Of a DNA stretch of 64,000 nt, positions 39,701-51,778 are shown piece by piece. The stretch comes from Tetrahymena elliotti 4EA (taxonomy: Eukaryota; Ciliophora; Oligohymenophorea; Hymenostomatida; Tetrahymenidae). The stretch lies in assembly GCA_000231825.2 (NCBI GenBank), contig JH720330.1:18789-82788 (forward strand), read 5' to 3'. The translations under genes were made by a program, and so were the position numbers. The notes under the pieces are model-generated. The model worked only from the letters and a program-made list of their open reading frames with translations. It searched no databases and was not told the DNA's origin. The number at the start of each line of letters is the position of its first letter. Positions within the stretch are counted from its first letter, which is position 1.

Positions 39701-41038
39701 TATTTAGTAGACTACTCATTCAGATTTCTGAGATGACTTATTAAATCCTCTTTGCTCTTCAAATTTTATTCACTTTTCTATAAGGTTTCTCTCTATAAAT
39801 TTATTTCACAGCTCTTTTAAACAATTTCTGAATGAAGCTTTTCAACCTCAATCCTTGTTTTCTATTATTCTACCTCAATTTTATCTTTCATTTGAATTAT
39901 TTTAATTAATTTCTCTATCTCCTCTTATCTCTTTAGCTCTAAATTGCCATGAAATTACAGTTCTTACTTCAACTTACTCATCTCATTCATAATCAACTCT
40001 CTCTCTTTTACTTCCTTTTCTTGCAAAGACTAAATCTAAACCTTAAAAATTATAAATTAGCTTATAAACATAAATAAACATATTTTTATTATTATTTTTT
40101 ATTTACTTTGTAAAATTTCGTTTTCTCTTCATAATCAGATATTATTTTTTCAGCATCTGCTTTACTTTTTGAAAGCTATTCCAACTTCCTATTCAATTCT
40201 GAAAAATCCTCTCTATGATTTGAGTTTAATAATTAATTTTTCTAACAGTTTTAACAGTCTGTAGCTTTTTAACTTAAAGCTTTATATTTTTTGACTTGAT
40301 CTTGATATTTCAAGCAATCTTTCATTAAACTGTCATTTAATTGATATAGTTATTCATTTTCTTTAATCAAAGATAAAATATTTTCTTAGATTTCAGCAGA
40401 AACAGCGCTATTATTTTATTGACTTGTTTGCTAAATATTTTTCAACTTTTTTTTAAGATCCCTAATTACACTCTTCGAATAGCTTAAATCACCTTTTAAA
40501 AGCTCATTTTCAATATTTTTTAGCTCTACTTCCTAAACCTCTTCATCTTTTTATTGTCTTTAGAATAATAAATTTAATAATGCAAAAATAAAACAATTAT
40601 TACAATTTTTATTTTAATCTTTCACATTCTTCACTTTTAAATTCTAGTTCTTTTGCAACTTTAGCTATTATGAGTTAGTTTTTTACTTCTCCTTATCCTA
40701 TTAAGTAATTCTAATCCAAAATTCTATCATATTTAGATGAAGAATGAGACCTAATTATCTACATTGAATCAGATCGTTTATTTAATTTTTTTCTTTAAAT
40801 TGAACCATCTTAGCTTAAATCCTTTTCATTACTGCTTTAATAAGTCTCTAACTAGAGTTATTAAGAGTCCACAGAAGAATGCCTTCTTTTTTGAATCCTA
40901 AGAATTGAAAAAAAATAATTTAAATGTAGCTTAAGCAATGATTTACTCTGTGCTAGCAGAATGCTTTAGCTTTGAACTTTTAGGTAATTTATGAGTAATT
41001 TAACTCTAATTTATATTAGCTTGTATTTCACTACTCAT
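36736..41038 (-). CDS. Very long coiled-coil protein
   Basis: It starts at 41038 (MSSEIQANINQSQ) and stops at TGA 36736-36738. Introns lie near 40950-40898 (GTAAATC..TTAG), 40600-40560 and 40110-40045, and perhaps near 37200-37090. The N-terminal 110 residues are basic and Ser-rich (RRHSSVDSQQ; RSHSSSKYDRIL). Most of the rest, very roughly 900 residues, is uninterrupted coiled coil rich in E, K, Q and L. It includes a strikingly regular seven-residue repeat of the type LQQEKQQ at about 39330-39080 (LQQEKQQLQQEKVQ, LLGEKETLLQEK). The C-terminal 350 or so residues are N/S/Q-rich and end NASAFDFSQYNS. Such proteins usually scaffold basal bodies, the cortex or Golgi/vesicle tethers; nothing here selects one. 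The frame extends through 36911-36726, so the standard-code ORF there is a shadow. Confidence 0.75.
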
Positions 41039-41629
41039 TATGAATAAGAATATTATTATATGTTTGTTTTGATTAAATTGTTAATTAATTAATGAATATC
41101 TATTTAGCAAATAATCAAAGTAATTCAAAAAAAGATTCCAAACAACTTATTAATTATCTTTAAATTTGATATAAAAAATTTAATTTTTAACTGATACATT
41201 TTTTAAATTAAGAATTAATTATGTATTTATTTATTAGTTTTCAAAAATAGCTTTCTATTTACTTATCATATTTTTGAGAATATAATATATTTCAAACATT
41301 AATGAAAAGATCTAATTAAAATATTTTTCTAAATATTATTTTCCAGTCATTTATTTTGTTAAATTTTTAATCTAAAAGTTTTGTGCTTTATCAAAAAATA
41401 GTTTTTGCATTAAATGACACTACATCATAGATAATATAGATAATAGATGAAAGATTGTTGTATTCATTAAAAATGTTGAATAATAAATATAATATGTTTG
41501 GGATTATTTATAAAAATAAAATCATGTTTTACTTCATTTAAATTTGCAATCAAAACAAACTCATTGTTTAATTTTTAATTGGCTCTATAATAAACAAAAA
41601 TTAAATCTATTTTGACTATTTAGAAATAA
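41039..41629. other. Divergent promoter region
   Basis: AT-rich spacer between the divergently transcribed coiled-coil gene and the small TPR gene. No specific element was recognised. Confidence 0.5.
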
Positions 41630-42247
41630 ATGATTTTTAAAATGAGAAAATTATTTTAAAAGTAAATTTACAGTTTTTCTAATACATAAATTTAGCAAGA
41701 ATACTTTTTGTAGGGAAATTAGTTCTATTAGAAAAGAATGTATGAATAAGCTATTGAAAAATATAATGATTGTTTAAAAATTAATTCAAAACATGTAATG
41801 AGTATTTATAATCTTGGCTTAGCTCATTTTCAATAAAATTAATTAGAAAAATCGATTTAATCTTTCTCAAGAGTATTACAAATATAGCATAGGAATGATC
41901 AAGCACTCTACCATTTAGGATTAAGCTATTTATATTCTAATTAGTTAGAATTATCATTCGATACCTTTTAAAAATGTACTTAATGGTGTCCAAACAATGA
42001 AATTTATTTTTATTATTTAGGGCTTGCGTGTTTAAGAATGAACTTATTTCCATTGGCGCAATAGAACTTTCTGCGCTCTTTAGAAATTTAACCTAGAAAC
42101 TAAGAAGTTCTTTATTGTTTAGGTGTGGTATATCACTTATAAGGCTAAAAAAAATAAACTTAAAGTGTATATGAAAAGCTTTTAAGCTTAGATTCTAAAA
42201 ACCTTAATTACAGGAATATATTAAGTGGCTTAAAAACAATGAACTGA
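41630..42247 (+). CDS. Small TPR protein
   Basis: A single exon of 205 codons plus TGA 42245-42247. ATG 41630 (MIFKMRKLFQ) is used; ATG 41642 is a close alternative. The first 25 or so residues (MRKLFQKQIYSFSNTQ) are basic and aromatic without acidic residues, as in some mitochondrial presequences. Then about five TPR units follow: GNQFYQKRMYEQAIEKYNDC, IYNLGLAHFQQNQLEKS, ALYHLGLSYLYSNQLELS, YFYYLGLACLRMNLFPLA and VLYCLGVVYHLQGQ. TPRs mediate protein-protein contacts; the partner is unknown. It could be a mitochondrial import or assembly factor, but this rests only on the N-terminus. Confidence 0.8.
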
Positions 42248-43459
42248 TTTGATCAAAATTATTCTAATAGTAACACATATACATACATTTATTTGTTTGT
42301 AAGTTTAAAAAAATAAATATATATGTTCATTTCTGTTCATTTATCTTATTATTTCTTTTTTGTTTATTTGCATAGAAAAATAATAAATTTATTAAAGAGG
42401 GTTATTAAATAGTTATCATTGCAAAATATAGCTGAATCTTTTTTTCTTATTAAATAAAATCAAAACTTTAATGAAAAAATAATTTAAATATTAAACCCCT
42501 TTATTGATATATATGAGTTGCTAAATATTAAAGAAAAATATGAAATAAAGAGGGATTAGTTTGAATATTGCCGGGAGTGCATTTAAAACACTAAATTAAT
42601 TACTAATATTAATAGTAGCTTTTATAAAATACCGCCAATGATTTTAATAAATTGTGTTGTTTTTGATCAGAAATAATGTATTGATTTAAGTAAAAATGAA
42701 GTAAATAACAACTATTTATCTTTCAAATATTATTTTCAGTTTATTTTTTCTATTTAAAAAGTTTAAATGATACATAATATTCTATTTCTAAATCATAAAT
42801 TGAATCAAATTAAAATGTTTTTTTACTTTAAAAATTTTAAAAATGTTAAATCAATTATTTAGAAAAATTCATTCCTTTTGTAATTAAATTTACAAAAATT
42901 ATCAAAAAGTTTCTTGTTTTTAAAATATTTTATTCAAATAAAGATGTCATTTTAAATAAGTTTAAATATCTTAACACTCCATATGAAGCACTAGAAATTC
43001 AAAAATTATGCTGCTTTGTTGTGATAGTAGTGTAACTTATTTTTATTAAAAATGGTAAAAGTATAAAGAAAAAAGGAAGATATTAATGTGATGCGGGCGA
43101 GCCAAAATATTGAATTGGAAAGCGCCAATTCTATTTACAAAATAAATGAAATAAAATATAAGTAAGCGATTTCTAATAGAATGAGAAGGTAGATTGAATG
43201 AATTTATTAAATTAATTTAATGAATACAATAATTAAGAAATAAATGATGGGACATTGAATACTAATGATAATAATAATTGATTATAAATCATCATTTAAT
43301 AGGAAGAAAGAAAGACATAATTTATCAATAAAAATATAAATCCAAAAAAAATTAAATTTAGAGTCAGATTATTTAAAAAAAGTGCAAATAACGAAAAAAA
43401 GTTACTTTGAAAAGATAATAAATAATAATATTTTACTATCATACAAACAACTAATAAAA
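42248..43459. other. Promoter-side spacer of the SET-domain gene
   Basis: No gene was seen. It has a few local GC-richer islands (ATTGCCGGGAGTGC near 42567, TACCGCCAATG near 42630, and 43093-43131) in otherwise AT-rich DNA. Confidence 0.5.
43093..43131. promoter_or_regulatory. GC-rich island with inverted repeat and E2F-like cores
   Basis: GCGGGCGAGCCAAAA is followed by GAATTGGAAAGCGCCAATTC (43112-43131), a 7 bp inverted repeat around AAAGCG. GCGCCAAT is one mismatch from the E2F half-consensus GCGCCAAA. It lies about 330-370 bp before the ATG of the TXR1-like gene. E2F control would suit a replication-linked methyltransferase, but that is inference from sequence only. Confidence 0.35.
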
Positions 43460-46400
43460 ATGGGACGTAAGAGAAGAGCTATGAAGGCTAAATTAGATTA
43501 ATTTTTGGAATACATTCACTCTTCTGAAGAGAAGATGACCTAGGAGGAGTATCTATAATTAGTCAGAGAAAAAGTCAAATAATTCTCAAAAAAGGATCTA
43601 AAGTAGATTTAAACAAACTACATCCTTGAAAAGATCTGTGAAGTATGTAATGACTATCATCATGATGAATAACTGCTCCTTTGTGATTACTGTGATGATG
43701 CTTATCATACTTTTTGTCTCGTAAACTCAAATAAATATTTAAAACCACACTTTCTTCAATACAGCCCCTCTCTCACTCTATCATGCATTAGTTATTTATA
43801 TTTACTTAATTTCTTAAAACTTTGAGGATACAAATCAATAGTTTTGCTGAAAATTTATAAAATATACAAACCATCCAAAATATGTATGGATTCAAACATG
43901 ATTAAACATTCATCTGTAGATGAAAAATTGAGTGAAGTATCAGATTAAACAAATTTATGTGATTATAAACGATGTTTAGTGATATAATGGGATATGAGCA
44001 ACAAATTATTACATTTGTTTTGCAAGTTTATTATAAATATTGATGTAAAAATGCAGTACTTAAGATGTTTAGATTTGAGAGAGAGCAGTAGATAAACAGC
44101 TATTATTAGACAATTTTTAACTCAAAATGTTTGATTTATTAATTAAATAATTTTATTTTATATCTAGAATCCACCTCTTAAAGATATTCCTGAGGAAGAT
44201 GAAGATTGGTTTTGTCCAATCTGCGTAGAGTAAAAATATTAAATGGAAAAAGAGAAAAGAACCAGTGGAGGAAGAAGATCAAATTCCAAAGTCTAAAAAT
44301 TATTAGAGTCATTTAATTTTAAAAATAAAAGAGCTGTTGCATCAAAAATACAGGTAAATTACCACTTTTTTCTCTTTAAAAAACCATTTCAATAGCTTCG
44401 AATAACAAAGACCACTGACTTTATTTGTATTTTAAAACTAAGTCTCTCCAAGTATTTTGTCTTGATAAAAAAATAATATTAAAGAACAATGATAATAGAG
44501 GAACAATAAAAGTTTTGAATTGAATATAAAAATTTCAATAAAAATTCTTATTAATTTAATACTTTAATTATGTTTTCAACAGATAGAAATCACTAACATC
44601 TAAAATTAAATAAATGATTTTTTCATTCTCTTTTTGAGAATCTTCAATCAATAAAATTATTGACGTGTTTCATTTATTCAATTAATAAATAATTTATGAT
44701 GTCTAAACCATATTTTATCATTTAGAAATAAAAACATACCTCTAAAATTCCAAATTTAAATGTTGAAAAATTGAATTTTTAACTCATATTTATGAAAACT
44801 AATCATTTTAGACATATTTTACAAAAACATTTTGTGTGAATTAATGATCACTTTTTTGAGATAAATTTATAAATTTAGTTTTCTATTTTACTCTTTTTTA
44901 ACATAAAATAATCTAAAAAAATAACCCAAATGCTATTGAAATAATAAATTAATTCTGCTTTGAAATAAATCAAATTTAATTATAATAAAAATAGATTTGT
45001 GGATAATGTGACGATATGATTCTCTATGAGGAAAACGAAGGTGTTATTGAAGAAAGTGAGAAGTGTATTAAATGTTGTAAACTATTCCACAAAAATTGCT
45101 TCAGTAAGAAGAAGGAATCTATTTTATGCACTTCCTGCCAAAATCAAATCAAGAGTAACTAATTAGTTTTGTTTATCTTTTTTTAAAAAAACCTTCCAAA
45201 AACTCCTCCAAAACAATAAAAATTTGAATGGAGGAAAACAAGTTACTAATAAAATTAATATCTGATGAACAAAAATATAAATTTTCTTTAAAAATAAAGT
45301 CAATTACATTGATAAGATTATTCCAAAACATGCTTTTTATTTAATGATTTGAAATTTTTTATCTTAGTCATTTATTCCAAAACATGCTTTTTATTTAATG
45401 ATTTGAAATTTTTTATCTTAGTCATAATCAACCTTACAAAGACAAAAAATAGAAAAATCTTTTTCTTTAATTAATTAAGAAAGAAAGGTTATTCTTTTCT
45501 TCTGCTTTTAATTATTAATATTTTATCTCAAAATTTATCACATGTCATAAGCAATTTGTTAAAAGAATTTGAAATTTGATTTTTATTAATAAAAGAATAA
45601 AAATTTTAGTTATTAACATCTTATTCAATTTATAAAGAATAAATACCAAACGATCAGAAGCTTATTGATGACTACTTTATCAAAGGATAGTAAGAATCTT
45701 TGGGTAACAAACCTAAACAATAGAATAAAGCTGATGACAATAAATAAAGAGACAAGTCGGAGAAAAAAAATATGAATAAAAAGGAAAGAGATGAGGATGA
45801 AAGCGATGATGAAATCCTTGATGTTGATGCTCTCAAGCTTAGAGAAATGGAAAATATGAGATAAACTCGTGGTAGAAAGGCTAAAATGCAACAAGAGAAA
45901 GAAGAAAAAGTAAATAAAAAAACATCTACAAAAGATGAGAAAACCCGTGTGACTAGACAAAGCACAAAAGATAAAATAGAAAAGTTAAATGATTAATATA
46001 TTAGTGACTCATAGAATAAAACAGTTAGCTCTGTTTTGGCTAAAAAGAGAAAGAAAAATGATTCAACTGAATTCATTACTAACAAACCATAAATTAATGA
46101 TGACTCAATAACCCAACCGCTGGTTATGAATTAAAAAGTTAACAGTAATAGCTATTATAATGACGACTGTGAATCAAATATGTCAACAACTTATTCTTCA
46201 ACTAGCAATGACACATAAAATAAAACAAACTCAGCTCCTATAAGTTCCAAGGGAGGTGTTAAATTCCTTCTTCCTGTTCCAAGCTCCAATCCTTTAGTAA
46301 ATTTATAATGTAAATAATCCTTGATATATGCTTTAAAAGCTAAAAATATCCTTTTTTGTGATGATTTATGCTATACTTAACAATGTCCTAATTCAAGTAA

Positions 46401-46905
46401 TAATGCTGATTTAGAGCCAAATTTATAAGTAATTGATCTTGCTAACAGCATCATCTTTTAAAAGTTCAAAGATATGAGCAGATAAGGTATTTATGCTCCC
46501 GTTGTTGTAGAAGAAGATAAGGTATAAGGATTCATAGTAAGAGCTATGGATGACATAAAAGCAAAAACTTTAATCTGTGAATATGTTGGTGAAGTTGACT
46601 ATGCAAGAAACCATATCTTCAATAAAAACGACTCCATTATGGATCTTTTAAGAACCGCTAGATCAAAAACTTCCTTAGTAATTGTCCCTGATAAAAAAGG
46701 TAACCTTGCCAGATTCTTATCTGGAATAAATAATTCCTCTAAAAAATCTATGGCTAAGCAAAATGTCCATAGTGTAAGATTTAACATAAATGGAGAATCC
46801 AGAGTAATTTTATATGCTAAAAGAAATATTAAGAAAGGAGAGCTTCTTTATTATGACTACAACGCTGGAGGATTTGGTGAATACCCAACTTAAAATTTTG
46901 TCTGA
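43460..46905 (+). CDS. TXR1: ATXR5/6-type H3K27 monomethyltransferase (PHD-PIP-SET)
   Basis: Four exons (43460-43720, 44168-44353, 44995-45154, 45638-46905) join in phase to 624 aa. A PHD finger (CEVCNDYH..CDYCDDAYHTFC..WFCPIC) spans exons 1-2. A second Cys/His cluster (ICGQCDDM..CIKCCKLFHKNC..CTSC) fills exon 3. Just after it is QKLIDDYF, a canonical PCNA-interacting PIP box (QxxIxxYF). An acidic/basic disordered linker follows, then a SET domain: ICEYVGEVDYARN, RFLSGINN, VRFNINGESRVILYAKR, YYDYN and the ending GEYPTQNFV, all fitting ATXR5/6. This family monomethylates H3K27 during replication and, in Tetrahymena, TXR1 is needed for normal replication elongation. A Ser follows the Asn pair (GINNSS) where plant homologues have His. 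A paralogue cannot be excluded. Intron 3 holds a perfect 54 bp duplication. Confidence 0.88.
45318..45425. repeat. Perfect 54 bp tandem duplication inside an intron
   Basis: Two adjacent identical 54-base copies (45318-45371 and 45372-45425) begin TTATTCCAAAACATGC and end CTTAGTCAT. They lie in intron 3 (45155-45637) of the SET-domain gene. Exact identity implies a recent duplication or an assembly artefact. Confidence 0.9.
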
Positions 46906-48402
46906 TAACGAAATTCGCCTTAATAAAAATAATGTAATTTAAAAATAATAATTAAATAAAATAAATAAATTGCTCAAAAAATAAATAAAATAACCCTTCT
47001 CTTTTTTAATGAATATTAATAACTCAAAAATTAATATACAACCAAATTAATTGGTCTTAGATCAATTAAAACACATTCTTAATAAAAAAACAAACAAAAA
47101 TAATTATCAACATATTACCATTTCTTTTGTATTTTGTAAATAGAAATATTTATAATAGTAAGCTGTCTCTTAGCTTTTTTAGTCATTTTTTCCTATTATT
47201 TTAGCTATCTTTCTTTTTATCTTTCATTTTAATCTACTTTCTTCATCTACATTCATTTTTAATTATTTTCTAAAATACCGTGTGTACTCAAATAATTTTG
47301 ATTTAAAATTTTAAAATAATTCTTACAACATAAATTCAAAAATTTATCTTTTGAATTAATGAAATAATATACCCAAGGAAGTGTAGACTAATTATTATGG
47401 CTATATTTGAAAAAATTTCATTCTAAAAGATGAGAATGAAACAATAATTTTAAAAAATTTTAAACTTAATTAGACGGTAAATAAATAAATCCTTAAAAAT
47501 CATGACAATTTAAAAAATCTATCAACAATAAGTAATAATAATTTCTTTTTATTTTAAATAATTAACAAATTTCTTTTATCTTCATAATTTATTAAATTTC
47601 TAATTAAATAATTTTCAAAAATTAGAAATAAAAGGCTTGAAAAAGGTTTAATTAGACCAAATTCAAAAATTATTTTTAATTTTGTACAAATTTCTGATTG
47701 AAATGTATTTATTACTCCTTTTTAAAGAGTATCCTTTTTTATTTTGACCTTCTTTCAGAAAATCTTATTTATTTAATAGTTTCCTTCTACATATTATACT
47801 AAGATCCTAATTAAATAATTAGTGTAACGCCTTTCAAAAAAATTAGAAAAAGGCCTTAATTTTGTTAGATTAATTATTTTAAATAAGAAGATATGATAAA
47901 GCTTTTAAAATATTTTTTTTCTTATTTATTTTGACTCTTTTTGAGTGAATAAAATTCCTCCTAAATGTAATAAAAAGACCTTCATTTACTTTTTAGCAAT
48001 GTTTATATTCAAAAAATATTTATTAAAATGTTTTATTTTTTTAAAAGAAAATGCGAAAAATTTAAGTTAATTTTGAATAAAAGGAAAGGATAATATACTG
48101 TGAATATATATATAATAAAATATTTAAATTGTTGTAAGAAGAGGTAGAATAAATTATTTTTAGGTTAGATTGTTTAAGATATGTCTTAGTAGATTTTAAT
48201 GAACTTTTTTATAAAGCTTTTTAAAGTTTTAATGAAAGTTTTTTCTAAAAAGTAAATGGTTTATTATTTACTTGTAGAAGTAAAAGTTTAGTAAAATAAT
48301 TCATGGCAATAATTGTAAATTAGCTTATTATAACTAATTTATTCAATTATTTTTCATTTTATTGTTAGTTAGTATGTTTGGTATTTAGTAGTTATGTTTT
48401 AA
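46906..48402. other. Convergent intergenic region
   Basis: The spacer between the 3' ends of the SET gene (+) and the acidic small protein (-). AT-rich, with dispersed AAAAAGG(C/T)TT-type words (47630, 47830, 47855). No coding frame was seen. Confidence 0.5.
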
Positions 48403-48744
48403 TCATTAGCTTTATTTTTTGCTGTCATCTTTATTAAAGAAGTTTATTATTTTATTGCTAAATCTGTCAAGAGCTTTTTGTATTTTATAGGCCTTCTCAT
48501 TGAAACTTTGTAGAGATTCTTTGTGATTATTTAAAAAGTTTTATTCAAATAAGTGTCCTTCATCTAATAAGATTTCACCAAAGTTTTTTTCTTTATCAGA
48601 GTCAGATTTATCTGATGAACAATTGCTCAAATTATCATCATTTTCAACATCTTTAAAAGGGGCTAAATCATAGTTTCCAAAATATTCGGAATAGTATGAT
48701 TATTGGAAATCATTTGAGCTAAATTCGTCTATTTAGAATTGCAT
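48403..48744 (-). CDS. Small acidic protein, unknown function
   Basis: A single exon, 113 aa, ATG 48744 and TGA 48403-48405. The first half is acidic and Ser/Asp-rich (DVENDDNLSNCSSDKSDSDK), the second half is an amphipathic helix (FNEKAYKIQKALDRFSNKI) with a basic tail. No membrane segment or known motif was found. Its composition and codon choice stand out from the AT-rich flanks, which supports a real gene, but no function can be given. Confidence 0.6.
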
Positions 48745-50279
48745 TTTTAAGTAGAGTTATTGTTTTGTTTGAGATATGCGTTAGTAGATTTTTTGTTTAT
48801 TTATTTGTTAGTTTGATTGATTTTTTAATTGAATTTGTTTATAACTTATAAAAAACATGATTAGTTAAATATAAAGATTTGCAGATGTGATAGAAAAAAT
48901 GCGCAATTTCAATTAAAAAGCACTTGAAATGTGTATTCGAAATCAAGAAATGCAATTAAAATTAATATAGATACTTGGCACTAAATTTTAATTAAATGAT
49001 TTTAGACCAGTTTCGATGAATGCAATAAATTCTTAATAATTAAATTTGAAAAATTAAGTTCAAACATACAAATTAATTATTTGATGCACTAATAATTACT
49101 AAACTAATATCTGAAATAATATTTAAATTTTTTATTCTTCTATTTTTTATTTGCATCTTTGATTCCATTAATTAACTAACTATTACCTTTCAAGATAAAT
49201 TTTAAATTTTAATTTCTACCTTCTATTTTATTTAACTTCTTTCTTCTATTTAATAATATTATTACATATATTTTTAAAGTAAAAACTCTAATTTATAAAT
49301 CAATTCCTTTTAATTCAAACTTTTTATTTATTTATTTATATAATCTTCCTAAGTTCCTCCGAAAATTATTCTAATCTGCTTGTTTAATTTCTCGTTTTTA
49401 TCTTATTTGTAAATATTTTTTAATTTATCAAATAATTTAATCTTGCTTATCAAAACACTTTATATTGAATACATATTTTTTACCATTTTAATCTCTTTAA
49501 AAAATTAATAAAATCTATTCATCAATAGTTACAAAAATTATTAAATGCTTTTAAAGTATATTGTATAATTAATAATTATAATATTTGCCATCATTACTCA
49601 TTCCTCATTTTATAATTTTTACTAATTTAAAGTTCTGAAAAATATAATCTAATAATCTGTCTAAATAAAATAAAAATATTTAATATGCTTTCTATTAAGT
49701 ATTTGATATTTCTAATAATAATTATTACCTTCGATAAGATTTAAGCTCATTTTTTGGCCAATAATTTAAAAATCCTAGGTTTAAATTGAAGTAATCATTC
49801 ATCGTTTACAAAAAATTTGATTTTATTTTAAAATAGTTTAAATAATTGAAGAATCAAAGAAAGTATTTTGACATATGCTAAAAATAGTGAAAGATTGAAA
49901 TAGAATTTATCAAATTAAATATTTAAAATTTGAAAAATATCTTAATGAAATTTGATCTATCTTCTATTTCATAGTTCTTCTATCTTATATTTTCAATTCT
50001 TAATTAAATCAACATATTAAATATTTATTTTCTCAAAATTTTTTTATTATCAAAAATTACAATGTCAAGTTTAAAAATCATTGATCATAATAAAAATGTA
50101 AAATGGATTTTTCATATTTTAAAAAATTTTTTTAATTTTTAAATCTAAAACAAGTATGAAATTTTAAACTTGAAAAACAAACAAAAACAATATTCATTTT
50201 ACTATGATATTAATTTGATTCATTTTACTCATAATACTTCATTTTTCTAATAGTATCTTTTCTAAGTAATATATATAGT
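48745..50279. other. Gene-poor AT-rich stretch
   Basis: No supported gene. It grades into the repeat block at 50.28-51.7 kb and is very rich in A/T runs. Confidence 0.5.
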
Positions 50280-51700
50280 ATTATAAATAGTAGTATCTAT
50301 TTACCAAATGGTTTTGTATGAAATTAAAACAAAATGTAATTTAATTTAATATTTTTTAAAAGAAATTTGCATCATATATTTATTATTGATTTGTCTAATT
50401 AAATTTACTGTCATGTTTTACAAATCATAAGTAATGTCTTTAATTTTTGAAACCTAATTAAAAAAATTACAATAAACCTTGAAAAACAAAAACAATATCC
50501 ATCTTATGAGAAATAGCTTTTAAATTGCATCTTGGTTATTAATTAATTTGCTTGATTACACAAATAAAACTCATATTCTATAAATAAATTTTTTTCTTCA
50601 GTAGTAAAGGAGTGTTACACGTTAGTTAAAAATATCTTTTCATTTAGTTTTGTAAGAATAAAAGATAATGCAATTCAATTTCATTTCTTTAATAAAATTT
50701 TTATAAAAAATTTATAATAAGTTTAAATAAATCTACTGCTCTATTTGTCAAATTATTTGTAATTTCTTTCACCTCATTAAGAATATTATTTTAAAACTTG
50801 AAAAATGACTATAATAATCATTTTATGTTGAAAATTTTTTAAATTATGTGTTTTTTATAAATTTGATCACATCTCAAATATCTTCTTATTTTTTGATTAG
50901 AAATTTCTCTTAAGTAATATTTCAGTATTACAGTAAATTAAAAATTCTTCTTTTCCAAATAATTTTGTATCAAAAAGAATATGCAATGTAATTTAATTTC
51001 ATTTTTTTTAACTAAATTTTCTTCACAAATTTAATGTAAGTTTAAATAAATTGATCGATCATCAGTCAAATTATTTGCAATCTCTTTTATTTAGAAATCA
51101 AAAAGAAGAATAATATATTTATTGTCAGAAAAATTGAGAGGGAAAATCATTTTTATGAGACATTTTGTTATTAATAATGTATTTGCTAAGTTTAATTTCA
51201 CAACAACATCACAAATAAATACTTCATTATTTTTAACCTAAATTTCATTCAAGCTGTATTTGAGGATTAAATGGAATTTATAGTTTTCTTTACCAAATAG
51301 TTTTTTGTTTGAGAGTAAAAATAAATCCAATTATATTTTTTGAAGAAAGAATTAATCACAGATTTAATTAATGTAAGCAAATAAATATAAATCAAAACAA
51401 TAATTTTGATCTTTTAGATTTCTTTAACTTTAAAACCTAAAATAAAAAATTATATTTTATGACTTAAAGAGTGATAATTTTTATCATTTTAGTTAAAAAT
51501 TGTTTTAAACATTCTGTTTAGTTAAATTAAGCTTGCTAAAAATGACTAAAAAACACTCATATCTTACAGTTTAAAATTTCGATTTATTATTAATACATTA
51601 GGATAATATTAAATTAAAAATCTTCTTTACCAAATAGTTTCATTTGAAAATAAAAATTAATATTTTAGAACAACAAAATCAACAATTGAAAGCTTTTATT
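50280..51700. repeat. Degenerate ~310-340 bp repeats
   Basis: Landmarks recur in the same orientation. CCAAATGGTTTTGTATGAAA, CCAAATAATTTTGTATCAAA, CCAAATAGTTTTTTGTTTGA and CCAAATAGTTTCATTTGAAA occur near 50304, 50956, 51293 and 51633, and a weaker copy lies near 50640. Around the copies at 50650 and 50960 further blocks repeat: AATGCAATTCAATTTCATT versus AATGTAATTTAATTTCATT, then AAGTTTAAATAAAT and TCAAATTATTTG. No coding potential. Confidence 0.6.
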
Positions 51701-51778
51701 AATTAATTGGGGTATTAAAATTCATATATTTTTTACTCATTTTTTATTTATATATATATTACTAAAATGTTATAAAAA

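Noticed and set aside
45625..45965. 97- and 111-codon minus-strand ORFs rich in S, F and L
   Set aside because: They are antisense to the acidic/basic linker of the SET-domain gene, which explains their composition.
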